A stretch of DNA of 10,801 nucleotides from an uncultured Coriobacteriia bacterium (GCA_902478425.1 CABSKV010000049.1:1-10801), one strand, 5' to 3'. Counted from the first letter of the stretch, positions 1-6,838 are shown. Numbers and translations: made by a program. The notes: generated by a model not told the origin, from the sequence alone.

Positions 1-810
1 CTCGTAGCCGAGGCGCTTTGCGGCCTCGCGCGCGATGAGCTCGCCGGCGCGGGTGATCTTGAAGGTCGTGGCCTTGATGGCCTCGGCGACCTCGGTCATC
101 GAGGCGTCCTTCGGCAGGTCCTCGAGCACGGCGTTGACGACACCCGGGCCGCTGACACCGACGTTGATGACCTCGCCGGCCTCACCGCTGCCGTGCATGG
201 CACCGGCCATGAAGGGGTTGTCCTCGACCATGTTGCAGAAGACGACGAGCTTGGCGCAGGCGATGGAGTCACGGTTGGCCGTGATTTCGGCGCACTCGCG
301 GATGATCTGCGCCATGCGCAGCACCGCATCCATGTTGATACCGGCGCGCGTGGAGCCGACGTTGACGCTCGAGCAGACGATGTCAGTGCTCGACAGGGCA
401 TGCGGAATGCTGTTGATGAGGCGGCGGTCGCTATCGCTCATGCCCTTTTGCACGAGCGCGGAAAAACCGCCGATGAAGTTGACGCCGACTTCCTTGCCAG
501 CGCGATCGAGCGCCGCGGCGATGGGTGTGAGGTCCTCGGCCGTCGTCGCACCGCAGATCTCGGCGATGGGCGTGACCGCGATGCGCTTGTGGATGATGGG
601 GATGCCGAACTCGCGCTCGAGCTGCTCGGCGCACGGGACGAGGTCCTTGGCTGCCGTCGTGAGGCGATCGTAAACGCGCTGTGCCATGACGTCGATGTCC
701 TCGTGTACGCATCCGCGCAAGGACAGGCCGAGCGTGATGGTTCGGATGTCCAGGTGCTGTTGCGTCACCATCGAAAGTGCTTCGACGACCTGCTTCGGTT
801 CTATAGCCAC
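1..810 (-). CDS. UPF0210/DUF711 (PFL-like) family protein, 3' end cut by window edge
   Basis: Translation from a GTG at 808-810 gives 270 residues with no stop before the window edge, so the C-terminal part (family length is about 450) is missing. The start is set by AGGAG at 816-820, five bases upstream, and by the N-terminus VAIEPKQVVEAL, which fits the family. Recognisable stretches are LDIRTITLGLSLRGC near residues 20-35, a GVNFIGGFSALVQKG segment, SVNVGSTRAGINMDA, VVFCNMVEDNPFMAGAMHG and GVSGPGVVNAVL. These match the conserved N-terminal half of UPF0210 (DUF711), an uncharacterised family whose fold is compared with pyruvate formate-lyase. Biochemical role is unknown; the protein should be cytoplasmic, with no signal peptide or membrane segment. 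In many bacteria this gene follows a small ACT-domain gene (UPF0237), but here the upstream gene is a different 214-residue protein, 186 bases away. That gap is highly structured, so expression may be controlled in the leader. Family assignment is confident; function is not. Confidence 0.9.
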   Translation of the reverse strand, partial: MAIEPKQVVEALSMVTQQHLDIRTITLGLSLRGCVHEDIDVMAQRVYDRLTTAAKDLVPCAEQLEREFGIPIIHKRIAVTPIAEICGATTAEDLTPIAAALDRAGKEVGVNFIGGFSALVQKGMSDSDRRLINSIPHALSSTDIVCSSVNVGSTRAGINMDAVLRMAQIIRECAEITANRDSIACAKLVVFCNMVEDNPFMAGAMHGSGEAGEVINVGVSGPGVVNAVLEDLPKDASMTEVAEAIKATTFKITRAGELIAREAAKRLGYE

Positions 811-815
811 GGGCG

Positions 816-820
816 CTCCT
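816..820 (-). promoter_or_regulatory. Ribosome-binding site for the GTG-started UPF0210 gene
   Basis: On the minus strand AGGAG (preceded by AAA) lies five bases before GTG at 808-810. It decides the start, because this GTG is the only start codon at the beginning of the conserved UPF0210 sequence. Confidence 0.75.
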
Positions 821-843
821 TTTGCCTATTAACTACTTTGAGA

Positions 844-955
844 CACGGGATGCGGGTAATATCCAGTCGCTCGGACAGTGCTGCTCGCGCGAAAGCGCCA
901 CTGGCGCTTTCGGCTCGTGCGCAACTCGCTTTGTGGATACAACCCGCATCCCGTG
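844..955 (-). other. 112-base nested inverted repeat, candidate structured leader RNA
   Basis: Read on the minus strand, CACGGGATGCGGGT (955-942) pairs perfectly with ACCCGCATCCCGTG (857-844), giving 14 bp. After a 2x2 internal loop, TATCCA (939-934) pairs with TGGATA (865-860), giving 6 bp. Inside, CGAAAGCGCC (912-903) and GGCGCTTTCG (899-890) form a 10-bp hairpin with a three-base loop. The intervening strands, about 21 and 24 bases, show no long pairing that I can see. The element ends 24 bases before the AGGAG of the UPF0210 gene and has no following T-run, so it is not an ordinary intrinsic terminator. It could be a cis-regulatory leader RNA or a dispersed palindromic repeat; I see no flanking target-site duplication. 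It matches no riboswitch class I recognise. Confidence 0.6.
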
Positions 956-962
956 AACACAA

Positions 963-984
963 ACAATCATGAACTTATGATTGT
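963..984. repeat. AT-rich palindrome ACAATCAT-N6-ATGATTGT
   Basis: Eight-base perfect arms (963-970 and 977-984) surround a six-base spacer, 12 bases beyond the stop codon of the 214-residue gene. It stands out as AT-rich in GC-rich surroundings. On the minus strand it is followed by a mixed T/G stretch rather than a clean T-run, so it could be a weak terminator for the upstream gene or an operator for the downstream one. The sequence does not decide between these. Confidence 0.4.
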
Positions 985-996
985 ATCTCAATGCCT

Positions 997-1641
997 CTAT
1001 TTATCTAGGCTCCAGAGCTTATCGAAGCATTCGGAAAGCCTGCTGATGACAGGGCCGGTCGTACCCTCCACGGGGATGAGGCCAAACTCGTCGCTGACGG
1101 CAAAGAGCTCCGCATCGTCAAGGGACGCTTCGCCTTGCACGACCTCGTAGCCGAGCGTCGTGGCAAGATCGCGTACGAGCGTGTCGGCGGCATGACGGGG
1201 TGCCTCGCCAACGACGAGCTGGCCATCGCGAGCGGCCCAGAGCGTGCCGGGGACCTCGTCCGCCTCGATGAGCGCATGCGTGAGGACGGGAGTCTGCGAC
1301 AGCTGCTCTTGCTGCACGTCGACCATACCCTCCGGGTCGATAGTGAGCACGATGAGCCCGTCGGGCATCTCGTAGAGCTTGTTATCGCGCACCCACTCCA
1401 GGCGCGAGCGCACCCATGCTTGGACTGCAGGGCCCACATTGAATGCGGCAAGCGAGCGCAGGCGGCGCTCGTAGAGATGGACGGTCTTGTTGGTGTAACG
1501 CCAGCGAAACTCGAGCTTGGAGGCGGGCAGGTTTTGCGCGCGCCATTCCTCCTCGCTGATGCCCTCGCTCTCGGCTACGTCCGCGACGGTCTCGGGCTTC
1601 GAACTCCCGACCTTGTTATAGGGAATCGCCTCTTCGGCCAT
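997..1641 (-). CDS. Hypothetical protein, 214 aa, faintly like a truncated class IV aminotransferase
   Basis: I do not recognise this gene with certainty. I chose ATG at 1639-1641 because AAGGAG lies five bases upstream; the in-frame GTG two codons earlier overlaps that site. The protein is acidic and soluble, with no signal peptide or membrane segment. Residues 132-206 (GTLWAARDGQLVV, then LVRDLATTLGYEVVQGEASLDD, FGLIPVEG, TGPVISRL) follow the order of conserved segments in the C-terminal half of class IV (BCAT/PabC-like) aminotransferases. HLYERRLRSL near 55-64 resembles their N-terminal helix. The middle section that would carry the PLP-binding lysine looks missing, and the length is well below the usual 270-300 residues. 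If related, it is probably not a working aminotransferase. It stands alone between a double hairpin upstream and a structured gap downstream. The coding call is firm (proper ribosome-binding site, coding-like composition); the function is only inferred. Confidence 0.8.
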   Translation of the reverse strand: MAEEAIPYNKVGSSKPETVADVAESEGISEEEWRAQNLPASKLEFRWRYTNKTVHLYERRLRSLAAFNVGPAVQAWVRSRLEWVRDNKLYEMPDGLIVLTIDPEGMVDVQQEQLSQTPVLTHALIEADEVPGTLWAARDGQLVVGEAPRHAADTLVRDLATTLGYEVVQGEASLDDAELFAVSDEFGLIPVEGTTGPVISRLSECFDKLWSLDK

Positions 1642-1646
1642 GTGCA

Positions 1647-1651
1647 CTCCT
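1647..1651 (-). promoter_or_regulatory. Ribosome-binding site deciding the start of the 214-aa gene
   Basis: AAGGAG sits five bases before ATG at 1639-1641 and overlaps an alternative GTG at 1645-1647, which makes the ATG the likely start. It is immediately preceded on the minus strand by the five-T run of the second hairpin (1654-1687), so folding or termination at that hairpin would directly affect this site. Confidence 0.7.
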
Positions 1652-1653
1652 TC

Positions 1654-1687
1654 AAAAATGAGACAAACGCTCAGTCTCGCTGTCTCA
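1654..1687 (-). terminator. Second terminator-like hairpin, in the leader of the 214-aa gene
   Basis: On the minus strand TGAGACA (1687-1681) pairs with TGTCTCA (1665-1659). The stem lengthens to 10 bp by including flanking AAA (1690-1688) with TTT (1658-1656), and T at 1658-1654 forms a five-base run. The loop is 14-15 bases and weaker than in the first hairpin. The 34-base unit has the same ends (TGAGACAGCG and TGTCTCATTTTT) and the same length as the 1707-1740 hairpin, but a different 12-base centre, so it looks like a diverged tandem copy. It may be a backup terminator or an attenuator, because it ends right against the ribosome-binding site of the next gene. Confidence 0.5.
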
Positions 1688-1721
1688 TTTGCATACGGTT
1701 CCGGTTAAAAATGAGACAGCG
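1678..1721 (-). promoter_or_regulatory. Alternative 13-bp stem, antiterminator-like
   Basis: On the minus strand CGCTGTCTCATTT (1721-1709) is a perfect complement of AAATGAGACAGCG (1690-1678), with an 18-base loop. This pairing uses the 3' arm of the first hairpin and the 5' arm of the second, so it excludes both. That is the geometry of an antiterminator, although any tandem duplication of a palindrome would also produce it. I see no ligand-binding domain and no leader peptide. Confidence 0.35.
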
Positions 1722-1740
1722 TCTCTGAGACGCTGTCTCA
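1707..1740 (-). terminator. Rho-independent terminator after purH
   Basis: On the minus strand TGAGACAGCGTCTC (1740-1727), one base, and GAGACGCTGTCTCA (1725-1712) form a perfect 14-base inverted repeat (about 12-13 bp after leaving a loop), followed directly by TTTTT (1711-1707). It begins 40 bases past the purH stop codon, which is the expected position for the end of the typA-ABC-M28-purH transcript. Confidence 0.85.
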
Positions 1741-1780
1741 TATCGTAGCCAAATCAAAAATACTGGCGAACGTCTTGCGC

Positions 1781-3382
1781 TTAGTGCCTGAAGTGACGGT
1801 GGCCCGTGAAGACCATCGGCATGCCGGCCTCGTCGGCGCACTCGATCGAGAAGTCATCGCGGATCGAGCCGCCCGGCTGGATAAGCGCCGTGACACCCGC
1901 GTCACGCAGGACCTCGAGCGTGTCGGGGAAGGGCAAAAACGCATCGCTTGCGGCAACCGCGCCCTTGGCCTCCTCGCCTGCCTGCTCGACAGCGATGCGC
2001 GCGGAGTTCACGCGATTGGGCTGGCCACCGCCGATGCCCACCGTATGCGTGCCCTTGGTCAGGATGACCGCGTTGGACTTGACGCACTTGCAGCAGCGCC
2101 AGGCAAACAGAAGCGCCTTGAGCTGCTCGTCGGTGGGAGCGGTCTTCGTGGGAACGGTGAAGGTCTCGGGATCCTCGGCAACCGTGTCAATCGTCTGCAT
2201 GACGACGCCGCCTTCGACCGCGCGGATGTCCGGATCGCCACCAGCGGGGTTGATGCCGCCGGTGCGCAGGATGCGCGCGTTCTCCTTCGTCGCGAAGATC
2301 TTGAGCGCGCCCTCGTCATAATCCGGCGCGATGACGACCTCGATAAACTGCTTGTTGACCTCGACGATCTCGCGGGCAACATCCTCGGTCACCGTCTGGT
2401 TGAAGGCCATGACGCCACCGAAGGCGCTCACGGTGTCGCACGCCCACGCGTCGCGATATGCCTCGAGCATCGTCGCGCCCTCGGCAATGCCGCACGGCGT
2501 GAGGTGCTTGATGATGACGCAGGTGGGAATCGTGTTGTCGAACTCGCGCACCGAGCTCCATGCGGCGTCGGTGTCGAGGTAGTTATTGTAGGAGAGCTCC
2601 TTGCCCTGCAGCTGCTCGGCCGCGGCCAGCGTGTGCTTGTCGGACTCGGGAGCTGGGCCGGGCACGCCGACGCGCTTGCGCTTGTAGAACGCCGCCTGCT
2701 GGTGCGGGTTCTCGCCGTAGCGCAGGTCGGCGACCTTGTCGAGCATGACGCGCTCGTCAGCCCAGAAGGGGCCATCATCGACGAGCTCGTTGTGCAGCCA
2801 GGAGTAAATGGCGTTGTCATAGGCGCTCGTGAGGCGGAAGACCTCGAGCGCGAGCTTCTTGCGGGTCTCGAGCGTGGTCGCGCCGTCGTTGGCACGCATT
2901 TCGTCGAGGATGGCGGCGTACATGGCCGGGTCGGTCACCACCGTGACCGATGCGTGGTTCTTGGCCGCGCTGCGCAGCATGGAGGGGCCGCCGATGTCGA
3001 TGTGCTCGACGGCATCCTGGTAGTCGACATCGGGCTTGGCGATAGTCGCCTCGAACGCGTAGAGGTTCACGACCACCATGTCGATCATGACGATGTCGTT
3101 GTTCTCGGCATCGGCCATGTGGGTTGCCAGGTCACGTCGCGCGAGCAGGCCGCCATGCACCTTGGGATGCAGGGTCTTCACGCGGCCGTCCATCATCTCG
3201 GGAAAGCCGGTAAGCTCGTCGATGGCGACGACGGGGATGCCCGCCTGCTCGAGCACCTTGGCGGTGCCACCCGTGCTCACGATCTCGACGCCGAACTCGT
3301 CCACGAGCGTGCGGGCGAAGTCCTCGATGCCCGTCTTGTCGGTGAGGGAGATGATGGCGCGCTTGATTTTGGGATCTGGCAT
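1781..3382 (-). CDS. purH: Bifunctional AICAR formyltransferase / IMP cyclohydrolase (PurH)
   Basis: PurH carries out the last two steps of de novo purine synthesis: formylation of AICAR with 10-formyl-THF to FAICAR, then ring closure to IMP, in the cytoplasm. The 533-residue length is normal for the family. The N-terminal cyclohydrolase (MGS-like) domain shows STGGT at 36-40 and GRVKTLHPKVHGGLL at 66-80. The C-terminal transformylase domain shows RYGENPHQ at 221-228, IKHLTPCG at 291-298 with the catalytic Lys-His pair at 292-293, FGGVMAFN at 321-328, KSNAVIL at 435-441, GGGQPNRVNS at 451-460, SDAFLPFPD at 479-487, and the characteristic end HRHFRH. ATG at 3380-3382 has AAAGGGG (3388-3394) upstream. 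It starts 30 bases after the M28-like gene and is probably the last gene of the operon, since a strong terminator follows 40 bases past its TAA. No purine-gene neighbours are present in the window. Confidence 0.98.
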   Translation of the reverse strand: MPDPKIKRAIISLTDKTGIEDFARTLVDEFGVEIVSTGGTAKVLEQAGIPVVAIDELTGFPEMMDGRVKTLHPKVHGGLLARRDLATHMADAENNDIVMIDMVVVNLYAFEATIAKPDVDYQDAVEHIDIGGPSMLRSAAKNHASVTVVTDPAMYAAILDEMRANDGATTLETRKKLALEVFRLTSAYDNAIYSWLHNELVDDGPFWADERVMLDKVADLRYGENPHQQAAFYKRKRVGVPGPAPESDKHTLAAAEQLQGKELSYNNYLDTDAAWSSVREFDNTIPTCVIIKHLTPCGIAEGATMLEAYRDAWACDTVSAFGGVMAFNQTVTEDVAREIVEVNKQFIEVVIAPDYDEGALKIFATKENARILRTGGINPAGGDPDIRAVEGGVVMQTIDTVAEDPETFTVPTKTAPTDEQLKALLFAWRCCKCVKSNAVILTKGTHTVGIGGGQPNRVNSARIAVEQAGEEAKGAVAASDAFLPFPDTLEVLRDAGVTALIQPGGSIRDDFSIECADEAGMPMVFTGHRHFRH

Positions 3383-3412
3383 GAAAGCCCCTTTCCGCTC
3401 GAACCTTATATG

Positions 3413-6400
3413 CTAGGAGTTCTCGATGACCTTGAGCAGCAGCCTGGTCATGTACTCGAGCTTGTCCTCTTCGACGATGTTGGCGCTATCCTCGGCCGTA
3501 TGCCAATCGACGGGAGCGACGCCGTTATCGGCAATGCCCATGATCGTCAGCGCACGCATGCCGGCAATCATCGCGGGCGTCGCGTCGGTGTTGCGCCACT
3601 CGAGGCTCTTGGCCTTCATCTCGGTGCCCCTGACCTCCTTGGAAGCCTTCTTGACGAGGCTCATCAGACGACGGTCGGCGCGACGGGGCTTGCCCGTGCC
3701 CTCGACGTCGATGTAGGAGATCGATCCGGCACCCACGGCCTCGAGGTTGATGATGAGCGAACCGCGCAGCTCGGAGGAATGCAGGTCGAGGAAGTTCTTC
3801 ATGCCCTGCGCGCCAGCGCCGGAGGCACCGAGCGCAACGAACCACACTTCCTTGTCGAGCAGGTCGCTTTCGGTCATGGACACGACGGACTCGCGGATCT
3901 GGGCAGCGCGCTGACGCACGGCGTCAAAGGCACTCTCGGCCTCCTCCTCGAAGTAGCCACCGCCCTTCCAACCGTAATCGTCCTCGTCGCTCCAGGCATC
4001 TGCGCCGCCGGCATCGTAATCCTCGTTCGCGTTCTTGCCCTTGCGATTGAACAGGCCGCCCACCTTGTCGACGGCATTGCGGAAGCGCGACTCGGGGATG
4101 TTGATCTCGGTCGTCTGACCGGCAGCCATGAAGCTGTCGAGCGCCGCATCATCTGCGATCACGCTGTCGGACACCTCGGTGAAGTCGGAGAAGTCGCCGG
4201 CGTCGGCCATCGGGACGGCATCGGAGATTGCGGGGAAAGACCCCGTCAACGACGGGAACGAGGAAGTATTCGCAGCCGCAACGACCGTTTCGCTCGTCTG
4301 CGTGTACATGCTCGCCGATGCCTCGGTGCGCTGACGCGGCTTGGGACGCGCGTTGCGCTCGCTTGCGCGGCCATCGTCTTTGGGCGCGAAGGGATCGGGG
4401 CTGGGAGTGGCCTGCGGCGTGTCCTCGAAGGTCGAGCTCACTGGGGCCTCCTGGCGGTTCTCGCCCAGCTGGATGTCGCGGTTGTGCGCGGCGCGCGTCG
4501 GCACGAACTGCTGCGTGACGTGGCGGGCCGTCGGCTTCTTGCGCTGCGTCCTGGCCGTCGCCGGAACCACGGGCTCGACGGCAGGTGCGGTCTCGATAAC
4601 TTCCTCTTCCTCGACAATCTCGACACCGTTGGCATCGGACTGCTCCACGTCGATGTCGTCGAGGGAATCGACGACGGGAATGCTCTGCAACTCGGGACGT
4701 GCGCCGCGAGCTGCATGGGTTTCGTGAGCCGATTTGCGCTCCTCGCGCTCCTTGTCATCCGACGAGCCGATGTTGGGAATGCGCGAGGTCAGCTGCACGC
4801 GCGGTGCGCCTTCCGGCTTCGCCTCGGTCGTGGCCTCTTCCTGGACCTGAACGCGCGGGAACAAGCCACTTGAATCGGGGCTGAGCTCATCGAGCTGGTC
4901 ATCGGGAATGTCGAGGTTGATGGAGTTGACGACCGCATCCACGATCTCGGCGGCCTCTTTGGCGTGCTCCTCGGGCGACGTCGCTTCGGGCTGCGCTGCC
5001 TCGACGGCCTCCGCATCTGCCACGACCTCGACCGTCTCCTCGGTTTCGGCCTCGATCACGGCCTGCGGCTCGAGCTCGGCCTCGACGGGCTGCTCGACCT
5101 CGGGTTCCTCCTCGGCTTGCTGCGCACGCGTAGCGCCCGTGGCGGCAGGCGCGTCGGCAAAGCGGGAACGATACGAGAGGACGGGCGCATCCTCGTCCTG
5201 CGGCTCGGCTGCCGCCCTCTTCTCGAGGTCCTTCGCCGCCTTCTCCTTGGCAGCAGCGTACCACGAGGGCACGGGACGTGCGACCTGCGGGCGCTCGTCA
5301 TGCGAACGCGTCGGAGTCTCGATGGGCATGTAGATGGGGGCGGGAGCGGGGGGCTCCTCGTCAACCACGAGCTCCTTCTCGACAACTTCCTCGGTCTGCG
5401 CGGGATCCTCGGTCTGGGTCTCGACCTCGATGACTTCCTCGCCATCTTGCGCCGGCTCAGGCTCGAGCACATCCTCGTGCTCGATCTCGGCTTCGTCATG
5501 ATGCTCGTCATCGCCCATGTACTCGGCGAAGATCACCGCGTCGTCAAGGCGCTCGACGGGCTTCTTGTGCGCCTCGTCGATCTCCTCGTCGAGCGTGAAG
5601 TCGAGATCGGGAACCTGCATCTCGGAAATGGCACCTGGTTTGGCCGGGTTGAGCGCCTCGCCTTCGGCATCCACCTGCTCGAACTCGACATCGTCGAGCG
5701 AGAAGGCGCCCGTCGACATCGTGTCGAAGTGAAGCTCCTCGGCGGCCGTGTCGGCCAGGACATCGAGCTGCTCCTCGGGCGAAAGCGCTGGGAAGGCGAC
5801 CGTCGCGTCATCGCGCACGCCATCGGCATCGTAGGTGACCTCGACGCCCTCGGGCACGAGGCCCTCGGCGTATGCCTCCTCGGCGCTGTGCATGATGGGC
5901 TCGTCAACGTCGTCGACAGACGGAGCGAACGGGTCTATCGGCTCCTCGTCTTCTTCGGCTCCCGCAAAGTCGCCCATCAGCATGGACGAGCGCTCCTTGG
6001 TGAAGCGCTCGCGCTCGCTGGGGTTGACCAGCAGGCGCGCGACGGACAGGAGCACGGCGATGGAAGAGGCGTTGTCGTTGCCGCCCGAGATGTAGGGCGT
6101 GAAGCGACTCGCGATGATGCAGGCGGCCGCGGCGAGCACGAAAACGCTGGCGATGAGCGAGATGACCCACAGGATCGTGTCGATGACCTCGGGCCAGGGA
6201 AGCGGCAGCAGCCTGATGAAGAGCACGGCGACCAGGCCGATCATGCAGTAGAAGATGATCTTGTGCAGCAGCGGCGCATGGCCGATGAGCTTGGGCGATG
6301 CCTCGGGCTGGGCACGAACGGTATCGACGTGCGCAGCGATGATGATCTTCTTGCGACGGCGCGAATCACGCGCGACGTTCTCCGGGACGTACTTCGCCAC

Positions 6401-6766
6401 GACGTTTTGCGAGACGCCATTCGCGCGCATCTTGGAGAGAATGGGATTGTTGTTGTGCTCGGTGAAGTAGATGAAGAAACCGGCGACCACGAGGATGAAG
6501 CCGATGATGAACATGGAAAGCGAGATGCCGGGCACGAAGATGCCGATGCCGGAGATGACCGTGCCCAGGGCAGCCGCCGCATACGCGAGGACGAAGGGCC
6601 AGCGCACGCCCGACGGCGTCGCGAACTCGTCGACGCTCACGTCAAGGCCGTCATCGGACAGCTCTTGGGCGATGTAGAGCGAGGCCTGGTGTTCCTCCTC
6701 CGTGCTAACCGGTCGCGGACCGATCTGGTCGGCAAGTACGTTCACATATTCCATGAGATCAGCCAT
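3413..6766 (-). CDS. Large membrane-embedded M28-family peptidase-like protein, likely inactive or atypical
   Basis: This 1117-residue protein starts at ATG 6764-6766 behind a strong GGAGGAG (6773-6779). Residues 1-50 and 140-240 carry the first part of an M28 (zinc aminopeptidase) domain: AAHVDT (His146, Asp148) and GGNDNAS (Asp231, the bridging metal ligand). Hydrophobic segments near 56-78, 80-101, 165-185 and 195-220 form two membrane hairpins. The Arg/Lys-rich loop (135-140) suggests that the loop and both ends are cytoplasmic. Residues about 250-965 are low-complexity, acidic and presumably disordered. The domain resumes at about 973 (VWFVALGASGAGAQG), INLEAVG (Glu1009) and DWHTAED (His1089). 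Where M28 enzymes have catalytic and metal-binding Glu-Glu, this protein has Ser982-Gly983, so peptidase activity is doubtful. Typical M28 domains are about 300 residues. The neighbours (orphan ABC ATPase upstream, purH 30 bases downstream) suggest co-transcription but not a substrate. Fold assignment is fairly sure; activity is unknown. Confidence 0.88.
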   Translation of the reverse strand: MADLMEYVNVLADQIGPRPVSTEEEHQASLYIAQELSDDGLDVSVDEFATPSGVRWPFVLAYAAAALGTVISGIGIFVPGISLSMFIIGFILVVAGFFIYFTEHNNNPILSKMRANGVSQNVVAKYVPENVARDSRRRKKIIIAAHVDTVRAQPEASPKLIGHAPLLHKIIFYCMIGLVAVLFIRLLPLPWPEVIDTILWVISLIASVFVLAAAACIIASRFTPYISGGNDNASSIAVLLSVARLLVNPSERERFTKERSSMLMGDFAGAEEDEEPIDPFAPSVDDVDEPIMHSAEEAYAEGLVPEGVEVTYDADGVRDDATVAFPALSPEEQLDVLADTAAEELHFDTMSTGAFSLDDVEFEQVDAEGEALNPAKPGAISEMQVPDLDFTLDEEIDEAHKKPVERLDDAVIFAEYMGDDEHHDEAEIEHEDVLEPEPAQDGEEVIEVETQTEDPAQTEEVVEKELVVDEEPPAPAPIYMPIETPTRSHDERPQVARPVPSWYAAAKEKAAKDLEKRAAAEPQDEDAPVLSYRSRFADAPAATGATRAQQAEEEPEVEQPVEAELEPQAVIEAETEETVEVVADAEAVEAAQPEATSPEEHAKEAAEIVDAVVNSINLDIPDDQLDELSPDSSGLFPRVQVQEEATTEAKPEGAPRVQLTSRIPNIGSSDDKEREERKSAHETHAARGARPELQSIPVVDSLDDIDVEQSDANGVEIVEEEEVIETAPAVEPVVPATARTQRKKPTARHVTQQFVPTRAAHNRDIQLGENRQEAPVSSTFEDTPQATPSPDPFAPKDDGRASERNARPKPRQRTEASASMYTQTSETVVAAANTSSFPSLTGSFPAISDAVPMADAGDFSDFTEVSDSVIADDAALDSFMAAGQTTEINIPESRFRNAVDKVGGLFNRKGKNANEDYDAGGADAWSDEDDYGWKGGGYFEEEAESAFDAVRQRAAQIRESVVSMTESDLLDKEVWFVALGASGAGAQGMKNFLDLHSSELRGSLIINLEAVGAGSISYIDVEGTGKPRRADRRLMSLVKKASKEVRGTEMKAKSLEWRNTDATPAMIAGMRALTIMGIADNGVAPVDWHTAEDSANIVEEDKLEYMTRLLLKVIENS

Positions 6767-6838
6767 GTGGCTCTCCTCCAGTTACTGCATCTGCGTTAAT
6801 TGGTCTATTTTATCGTAACCGTCTATAACTTCGGAAGA

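Noticed and set aside
844..955. The nested repeat as a small transposon (MITE)
   Set aside because: It has long terminal inverted arms but no flanking target-site duplication and no transposase remnant. It is kept as a structured element or repeat of unknown type.
193..972. 259-codon plus-strand open frame over the UPF0210 gene and its leader
   Set aside because: It is antisense to a clearly conserved UPF0210 sequence and runs through the inverted-repeat leader. It shows no domain and no ribosome-binding site.
1135..1728. 197-codon plus-strand open frame opposite the 214-aa gene
   Set aside because: It is an antisense shadow with no ribosome-binding site or recognisable domain, and it ends inside the hairpin region. 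The minus-strand gene has a proper start.
1741..1780. Promoter TTCGCC-N17-TACGAT just after purH
   Set aside because: The spacing is good but the match to consensus is weak, especially in the -35 box, and it overlaps the terminator region. It is too weak to annotate without transcript data.
1775..4873. 1032-codon open frame on the plus strand, continued by 4964-6799 and 6800-9511
   Set aside because: All three are in the codon-aligned antisense phase of purH, the M28-like gene, the ABC gene and typA. Plus-strand stops there require TTA, CTA or TCA codons in the genes, which are rare at high GC. They have no ribosome-binding sites, show no recognisable domains, and are rich in Arg, Gly, Leu, Val, Asp and His as expected for antisense.
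6767..6838. Promoter in the gap before the M28-like gene
   Set aside because: The A/T-rich patch GATAAAAT resembles a -10 box, but no -35 box lies at a suitable spacing.
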